Source: Phanerochaete sordida
Lineage: Eukaryota > Basidiomycota > Agaricomycetes > Polyporales > Phanerochaetaceae
Reading direction: 5' to 3'
DNA: 64,000 nt
NCBI GenBank assembly: GCA_019973155.2
Contig: BPQB01000012.1
Span: forward strand, 496,001 to 560,000
This document shows positions 57,693 to 64,000 of the stretch, one piece after another (the stretch's first letter is position 1; every line of letters starts with the position of its first letter). The notes beneath the pieces were generated by a model. That model was not told the DNA's origin, did not search any database, and worked only from the letters and a program-made list of their open reading frames with translations. The position numbers and the translations under genes are program-made.

Positions 57693-60004
57693 TCACAGCA
57701 GCCCCGTCATCCGCTTCTCCTTCTCGACGACCGTCTCGACGCGCACCGCGAGCGGCTCGGGCGTCGCGCGTGCGTCCGACTCCGCCTCCGCCTCCGCGTC
57801 CTGCGCCAAAACCGCCGTCAGCAACGCGCCAGAATCGCTTCGCGCTCCGCAGCATTCGCGATAGGGCCCGCGCCGCATCGGGCGACGCAGACAAAGCACG
57901 CCGCGCGGAAGCCGCGGCGGCGGCGTGCAGGGCGGACTGCGGCGCCACGGCGCAGAGCAACGTATGCAGCAGAGAAGCAAAGTGACGCACCACAAACCCG
58001 CTCAAGACATGCGCCCTTCCTGGCATCGCGCGCAGCGCGTACGGCTTCGCGGGCGCAGCGGCGTCCGCGAGCGCGCCGCTGTTCAGGCTGCCCTCTGCAT
58101 CAGCTGCGCGTTCTGCAAGATTGGATGGAGGGCGACGTACAAGCCGACGAGGGCGGTCGCGTACACTGGCGGCGCGTGCGGTTGAGTGTTGGGTAGATGA
58201 GGACGTGAAGGGAGACGTACTCGTGCTGTACGGGATAAACACTGTCTTCTTCATCAATCATAGCCCGGGCACCACATCAGAAGCGAGACGCACCCCCGAA
58301 ATAAATAAAGTCGTCCGGCCGGAGCACGCGCTACAAGCACATTCGATGTCAGGCACAGGAATGGCCCGCGCGGAGAGGGGGAGCACGCACGACGACGATG
58401 ACAAGAAACGCCTCCGCGAGACAGAACAGCCCCGCGTGCGACATGTACACGACCGGCGCGGTGACGAGGTAGTCCCACCTGCGCGCGCCGCCACATTCGC
58501 CACCAGCATCCACCCGTCGCCAACCGTCAGCGCCGCGCGACACCCGGGTGGGAAGGAGAGGCGCACCGGTACAGCGGCGACCTCCTCGTCCGCGCGAGAC
58601 ACAGCGCCATCCCGACACTCAGACCAAGGTTGAGCACGAAGTCGAGCGCGCTGCCCGTGTAGAGGAGCCACTTCGCACCGCCGAGAACGCGCTGTCAGCG
58701 TGGACGTGGGCGGAGGATGAAGGATGGGAAGGGGACGTACGTCGACGGCGTGCAGGGCGCTGAATTCGCGAAGGGTCGCGCTAGCCACGCCGTCAGCACC
58801 TCAAGCGCCACGCGAGAGAAACGGAGACACGCACGCCTTGCTCGCGAGCGCTGCGCCGCGTCAGCACGTCAGCGAGCCGTGGACAGGGGAGCACAAGGTG
58901 GGGCGTACCGAGGATGAACGCTGCCAAGCCCAGGGTCAGACAGAGGCATGGACAGCGCACGACGAGACGTACAGAGCGTAAGGAGGATCCCGCCGGCCTG
59001 TGTCGCTCGTGGTCAGCGTCGGTAGAGCAAGGGTGCGGCGCGGGCAATAGTGCTCGGGCGCATGGAAGGAAGAGACGCACGAGGAGGGCGCCGACGGCTG
59101 GGTGGCGGCCGTAGTCTGCGTGGGCGGTCAGCGGCGTGCGCAGGAGCACCAACGGCACTCGGAGAGAGGAGAAAGGTGCATACGTGTCCAAACGCTCCAG
59201 GCGAACCAGCTGCGAGACGGGTGGTGAGGTTCTGCTGGATGTATGCGTGCATATATGCGGCGGGCGCACCTTTGTACGAGGCAATTACTCAGGGCCTGGC
59301 CCGTCTGTCAGCATACACGGCGTCGCGCGAGGTACTATGGGAGACGTGGCGTACCCCGGAGACGATTATTGACTATGGAAGAGCGGTCAGCTTCGCGCGA
59401 GGCGTTGGCGTTGTTGTACGCACCACGACGCTCCTACAAAATTGCATGGGCTTGTCAGCCGAAGCATGCGGCAGATAGGAAAGGCGACGTACCATGGTAT
59501 CGCCGCGGTAAACAGCCGCTCGAGGTTCCCGAAATACGTCACCATAAATCTGCACCCGCGTCAAGACCACACAAATGCGATGTACGCAAAGGACTCACAA
59601 ATAGCTCGACCACGCCGCCGAAAACAAATTCAGCGCGTTCAACAGCCTGTCCACATCGCCCATCCAATCAGCACCACGCACCACGCGCAACCCTTGCTGA
59701 AACGCACCAGATCAAAACAACCTGCGACGCGCGACCGCCATCAGCCATCCAGACGACGCGACGCGGGGCCCACACGCACCACGACGCGTGGGCGCGCACG
59801 CCCGGGCGCCAGGCCCGGGCCTTGCGCCTGCACGAAGACGAAGGCCTGCAGCGAGAGCACGCCGAAGAAGCTGCCTTCTATTAGCACAGGCCGCGAAAAC
59901 GCGCGGAGGGGGACGCACATCGCGGAGACGACCGTGCCAATCAGGAACGGCGCGACGTACGGCGCGGGCGCAGGCAGCGCGGGCGTGGCGGCGGCGGGGT
60001 CCAT
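57693..60004 (-). CDS. Multi-pass membrane protein C (DUF6534-like)
   Basis: Full-length paralogue of gene A, from ATG 60004 (MDPAAATPALPAPAPYVAPF) to TGA at 57693. Segments in order, each on its own small exon: APFLIGTVVSAI, FFGVLSLQAFVFVQ, VVLIWLLNALNLFSAAWSSY, FMVTYFGNLERLFTAAIPW, SVVVSIIVSG, ALSNCLVQSWFAWSVW, WLLYTGSALDFVLNLGLSVG, DYLVTAPVVYMSHAGLFCLA, RVLRPDDFIYFG and the tail PLAVRVETVVEKEKRM. The hydrophobic segments suggest about seven membrane helices. The exons I followed join without lesions; the part around 58.7-59.0 kb is less certain. TATATA lies about 55 bp upstream. Function unknown; DUF6534 assignment is by resemblance. Confidence 0.6.
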
Positions 60005-60400
60005 CGCGGGTGGTGTGGACAGAAGGGTGTGTGTCGCGCGCGGTTGCGCGCGGCGGCGCATATATACGCTTGGGGACGGTCTGAGGCAGGAGGCGCGGGA
60101 ATCAGAGTGGGGCGGTGCGCCATCAGAGACGTCGCGGCGCGATCTGTCCGGGGTGCGCGCGTGGCGATCGTGGTGTCGGAGTGTGGGCGAGATGTGGCCG
60201 AAAATGGTGAGATGGCGCGTTGGCACCAGTAGAGAAGAAGATGGCAAGAGGCACCCGGTGTGCGGGCTCGAGGGGCGGGCGTGATCGTACGAAGCCCGCG
60301 GCGACCGGTCAAAGAGCTCCGTGCTGCTGCATGTCAATCAGCGATTAGTTGCCATCAATCCGTCGCCTGGATGCTAGACATACGGTGCGATGTCAGGCCA
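59100..60400. repeat. Segmental duplication with 44965-46340
   Basis: 5' half of membrane gene C plus upstream DNA; see copy B. The two copies differ mostly by substitutions and small indels. Confidence 0.75.
60059..60066 (-). promoter_or_regulatory. TATA-like box of membrane gene C
   Basis: TATATA about 55 bp upstream of the 60004 ATG, matching copies A and B. Confidence 0.5.
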
Positions 60401-60632
60401 GCGCTGCGCACGTCGCGACAGCTGGCCCGCATACTTACCTCAGACTGTGTAGCCTAAATCCGTGATGGACCGGCCGCACTTGTCTTCCCGCCAGCTCAAA
60501 TTGCATGTGGGTATCGATTAGAGGACGACGCGGCGAATCGAAGGCGACAAAGGGAGTATGCGACGTCCACGTCACGCGCAAAGGCCAGAGCCGTGCGGCC
60601 GGGCTCCCGCACGCGCCGAAACGCCACGAAGA

Positions 60633-60645
60633 TGATGGCGCATCG
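60633..60645. promoter_or_regulatory. Palindromic motif TGATG-N3-CATCA, site 5
   Basis: TGATGGCGCATCG, one mismatch from the palindrome, with upstream CGCCACGAAGA. It lies about 630 bp upstream of membrane gene C and about 200 bp before remnant D. Confidence 0.35.
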
Positions 60646-60839
60646 TGATGCGCCTAGCGGAGACAGCCATTACCGCTTGGTGACGTCACCCGCGGCCACG
60701 CCTCCCTCTGTCGTCCCATCTCATCCCTCCGCCCGCTCGCCGAGTTCCTAAGCAGACGCACCGCCGTCCATCACCGAAAACTGCCCACGCGAAGACGTGC
60801 TGACGGCGCGCCGTCGGCTGCGCAGTACTGGCTCCCTAC

Positions 60840-61732
60840 ACGGGCAGCGTGCTTGACTTCGTGCTCGACCTCGCGCTGAGCGGCGCGATGGCGCTGTGCC
60901 TCGCGCGCACGCGGCGCTCGCCGCTCTACCGGTGCGCCAGCCCCCACAGATCTCCGGACGACGCTGATATATGTGCGTGCGCGCGCGCAGCCGGGACTAC
61001 CTCGTCACGGCGCCGGTCGCGTAGATGTCGCTCGCGGGCCTGTTCTGCCTCGCGGAGGCCTTCCTCGTCATCGTCAATATTGTGCGTCCTCTCCATCCCG
61101 CTTGTGCCCTGTACCGCAGTCGGCTGACATGAAGGCAGCGCGTGCTCCGCCCGGACGACTCCATCTACTTCGGCGGTGCGCAGCCCAGCGCGTCATATAT
61201 CATGCATGCCTTGCTGGCCCAGCCAGCAGTGTTCATCGATCATCCCGTACAGCACCAGTACGCCCTGCCTCGCTTCTTCACCCGGTGGCGTCCTGACCTC
61301 GCGCAAGACGCGCAGTGTACGCGAACGCCCTCGCCGGCTTGTAAGCCGTCCCCGCCCTTCCGTGCCAAGCCGCACCGCTGACGGACGCTGCAGCCTGAAC
61401 AGCGGCACGCTCGCAGACGCCGGCTCGCCCGCGAAGCTAGCGTACCCGCTGCGCGCGCTGCCCGGCCGTGCGCACGTGCTGAGCGAGCTCGTGGTGCGTC
61501 GCCTCTCTCCTCACATTCGCCACCGCGCCGCCGAGACGCTCTCATGTGGGAAGTTTCCCATCTGCCAGCGTGGCGTCCGGCGTTGCGTACCTGCGCTCTG
61601 GATGTGTTGCTGACTATGGTATAGGACTCGACCCTGGACCCCGACCCGCGCGCGACGCCCGAGCCGCTCGCGGTGCGCGTCGAGACGGTCGTCGAGAGGG
61701 AGAAGCGCATGGCGTGGCTGCTGGGGCGGCGC
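60840..61732 (+). pseudogene. Membrane protein D (DUF6534-like), decayed 3' half
   Basis: Second half of a DUF6534-like gene in the opposite orientation to copy C. Pieces: VLDFVLDLALSGAMALCLAR, DYLVTAPVA, then TAG (61022-61024, where copy C has TAC for Tyr), MSLAGLFCLAEAFLVIV, RVLRPDDSIYFG, LNSGTLADAGSPAKL, PEPLAVRVETVVEREKRM. All exons for the first half are missing. With the internal stop it cannot encode a complete protein. Confidence 0.75.
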
Positions 61733-62168
61733 CGTCTCTTGTATTTCTGCGTTTCAGGATATCCGACGTATTTATTGCGCGTGGCAAAAGCCTTGCGCGA
61801 CGCTCAGCGCGGCGCGCCGGGGAGGATGGTGCGGCAGCGGTAAGCGGAGAAGTGTTGCTGTCAGAGGAGCAGCTCGGAAGGTTGACCTGGTATAGGATCG
61901 AGATGATCGTGAGACGAGTGCGAATTCCCATGTCAATCTAGTGTACATTGCATTTTTGGCAGAACCTCCAGTGAGTTCGATCTATCTCTCGCTTTACTCT
62001 GTAGCTATCTCTAGAAATTTTGCATACGTGCAAAATGCAAGCTTGCAGCTTGTTCGAAGACGAACTCATCGATGAATATGGTCTACTTCAAAGTATTATG
62101 TAAGCCAGAGTAAGCATATTGTGGTTTGGGACGGGCGGGCTGCTCCAGACGACATACCTAGCGCTGTC
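61733..62168. other. Intergenic, includes MYND gene 3 flank
   Basis: No gene. 61935-62165 is homologous to the 3' flanks of the other MYND copies. Confidence 0.5.
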
Positions 62169-62850
62169 TCAGACCAAAATACCGTTGTTGAGGTTGTGCA
62201 ACAGCTTCTCCTTGTAGCCCAGCGGCCCCTTTCCGCCAGAGCCGCGTTCATACGTGACCGGCACGACATGCATGGCGCTGTCCACGACGTCGTGCAGGAC
62301 GACGAAGAACACGCCCTCCATCCCGGGCTCGCGGCTCGCGTACGCGTCCTCGCGCACTCTGTGCATGCTCGCGACGTTCTCCGGCGGCAGCACGTTGTAC
62401 GGGACGACCTCCGCGTCCTGCGCGACGAAGCGGCGCTCCGCGGGCTGCGCCCCCGGGCGCTGGAGCACGGGCACGCACAGGAAGTACGCCTCCGCGTTGC
62501 GTGGATTGCGGTCGAGGTCGAGCGCTCGGTGCCCGCACAGCGCGAGCGTCGGGCGGTGCTTGCTCGTGAACGCGCGGAACGCCTCTTGCTTGTCCACGGC
62601 GCCGGGCGAGCACGCGGCTGCGCGGGAGCGCGCGTTCAGCGCGCACTTGGCCTTGTGTGCGGGCCATGCGGCGCGCTGGCATTCGGCGGACTGTGCGGCG
62701 AGTCAGCATGCTCCGGCACGCAACGGTAGGCAGACGTACGCAGTATACTTCGATTTGGCAGGCGGAGCAGCGTTTGAAGGTGACGCCCTGCTTCTTGTGC
62801 TTCCAGCAGTGCTGACATTGGGTCAGCTGCTTGCGAAGAGATAGCGGCAT
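62169..62850 (-). CDS. MYND-type zinc-finger protein 3
   Basis: Two exons, 62740-62850 and 62169-62690, with a 49 bp intron at the same codon as in gene 2; 210 residues from ATG 62850 (MPLSLRKQLTQCQHCWKH). The MYND ligands are complete: CQHC, CSAC, YC, SAEC and HKAKC. The C-terminal region (HRPTLALCGHRALDLD, VFFVVLHDVVDSAMHVVPVT, YERGSGGKGPLGYKEK, LHNLNNGILV) is close to gene 2. Probably a protein-interaction module in transcription or signalling, by family analogy only. Its intactness next to a decayed membrane-gene copy suggests selection on the MYND gene. Confidence 0.8.
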
Positions 62851-63539
62851 CGTGCTGGCGGGATGGCGAGCGGTGGGGTTCGGAAAAAGAGTCAGAGGTA
62901 ATCCTGGTTCTACATATGAGCATACGAGCGCCTGACGATGACAAGGAGGGACAAAAACTGCTGTTCTCAGTCGTCCAGATGTCGTCGGATTGCTATCTCT
63001 CTCGACTAGGTGATTACACAGATGGTCGAGAGCGAGAGAATAGTCCGCAGTCGGTACAGCAGGTGCACGTCTCTCAGTGCACAACGAGAGCAGGTCAGAC
63101 GGCTGCCTAGGTCGAGCACAGCTGAACGACGAGAATTCGCACGGGCTGCATTCCTCGAAGGGGTGGTGAGGGGAAGGGGAGGGGAGGAGAGATGGGCGAA
63201 CGACGGCGAGGACGCGCGTACCTTCGAAGAGCGGAGGCAAGAGAGTGAAGGGCCCGTTCGAGGGACGACAGGATAATATAGAGGTGAATTCGAGCTCCGC
63301 AGCAGCGAAGGCGAGAAGCATCATGAAAGAGGAAGGAAACTGTCCAGAAGGAGAAACCTCACCTCGGGCTCAATTGCAAAGATAGTCGGAAGATACACCA
63401 AAAATGACGAAGCTGGCAAAGAGCTACTGTAAGCCAGGCATGGAATCGCAATGAAGATGGGGAACTTCAACGTGCGACATCCCAGATGTTGAGGCACAAG
63501 CAACGATTGCTCTGGGAGCAGATGCTGATGAGGTTAAAT
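62851..63539. other. Upstream region of MYND gene 3
   Basis: No gene. Shares patches with the region upstream of MYND gene 2, so both probably inherited the same promoter. Confidence 0.45.
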
Positions 63540-64000
63540 GAGGTCGCTGAACGTTGGATTCGCCCATCAGCGATAAGCTTACCTAGTAAGCTCGATTTAC
63601 TTACCTGACTTACTTTCCGGCGCTTATGTAAGAAGGCCAGGCTTACCCATCTTCCTATTACCGTCTTACCGCTGGAAAAAGGTTTTTTTGCCTCTTTCCA
63701 TACAGTCACCATCTGCCCCGGCTCGAAATACCTTAATTGTACAGGAAACAAGCCCGTCCTCACTCTATCATGACTGCCCCTTTCAGCTGCCATACAGATC
63801 TCCGCAACCAGGGTGTTGATCACGATTCACGAACCCTAACAAAATGCTTGGCGTGTACGGTACGTCTCGGAGTCGGATTTTTGTTGCTCGCTGAAAGTTC
63901 GTGACGCAGGACTATCGGTTTATAGCCGATTCTGACTTTACCTGAGCTAACCGAGCAACATCACAGCCAGGGATAAGCTTCGTCAGGGCCAGCGTGCTTC
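63540..64000. repeat. GMC upstream repeat, copy 2 (window edge)
   Basis: Aligns with 50180-50640 and is cut by the end of the window. Shared landmarks: GCTTAC/GTAAGC cluster, GGTACGTCTC, CGAGCAACATCACAGCC versus CGAGCAGCATCACAGCC, and CTTCGTCAGGGCCAGCGTGC at the very end. Confidence 0.75.
63577..63591. promoter_or_regulatory. Palindrome GCTTAC-N3-GTAAGC, copy 2
   Basis: GCTTACCTAGTAAGC, the counterpart of 50219-50233, again surrounded by TTAC half-sites (TTACTTACC, GACTTACTT, GGCTTACCC). The repeats around it have diverged more than the half-sites. Confidence 0.4.

Overview
The window looks like a GC-rich piece of an Agaricomycete (mushroom-forming basidiomycete, possibly wood-decaying) genome. 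The reasons are direct: genes are broken by many 48-90 bp GT-AG introns, TATA-like boxes sit 50-100 bp upstream of several ATGs, and the gene families are typical of this class (NACHT-type NLRs, HET-domain proteins, AA3-like GMC oxidoreductases, MYND-finger proteins, a zf-4CXXC_R1 protein, DUF6534-like multi-pass membrane proteins and a basidiomycete tyrosine recombinase). No bacterial operon, tRNA, rRNA or CRISPR array was recognised.

Layout. 1-2.7 kb: nothing recognised. 2.8-5.3 kb: a 5'-incomplete tyrosine recombinase facing a SAP-like gene, probably a mobile-element pair. 6.06-25.7 kb: a tandem array of NLR and GMC genes. A block of about 5 kb (6058-11240) is repeated at 16081-20920, each copy with one NLR gene. 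NLR1 is broken by a 372 bp MITE; NLR2 is open but has a glycine-to-aspartate change in Walker A. Three GMC pseudogenes precede one open nine-exon GMC gene (23344-25665) that lacks a signal peptide. 26.4-28.7 kb: two kinase-like genes and a fragment, with a third paralogue at 43.1-43.9 kb. 30.7-32.3 kb: an unrecognised three-exon gene. 32.7-34.9 kb: DUF6534-like membrane gene A. 36.1-42.6 kb: a long gene coding for a zinc-finger protein with an AT-hook. 44.3-44.6 kb: a second MITE. 45.0-49.0 kb: truncated membrane gene B, a dead MYND gene and an open MYND gene. 50.2-53.2 kb: an open GMC gene with a signal peptide. 53.5-55.9 kb: a HET-domain gene, followed by an isolated GMC 3' tail. 56.5-57.6 kb: a chimera of a decayed Ssz1 (Hsp70) 3' half and exons copied from the 41 kb zinc-finger gene. 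57.7-62.9 kb: membrane gene C, decayed gene D and a third MYND gene. The last ~430 bp repeat the sequence upstream of the 50.9 kb GMC gene, so another GMC gene probably starts just past the right edge.

How the parts relate. This is a fast-evolving accessory region built by segmental duplication and decay. NLR (NACHT) and HET proteins are known fungal non-self-recognition and cell-death components; GMC oxidases are secreted redox enzymes. A functional link between them is not shown by the sequence, but a palindromic motif (TGATG-N3-CATCA) recurs at five places in two different duplicated gene sets and deserves testing. Exon models were made by hand from frame continuity, splice signals and comparison between paralogues in the window. 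Family names come from motif recognition, not from database searches.
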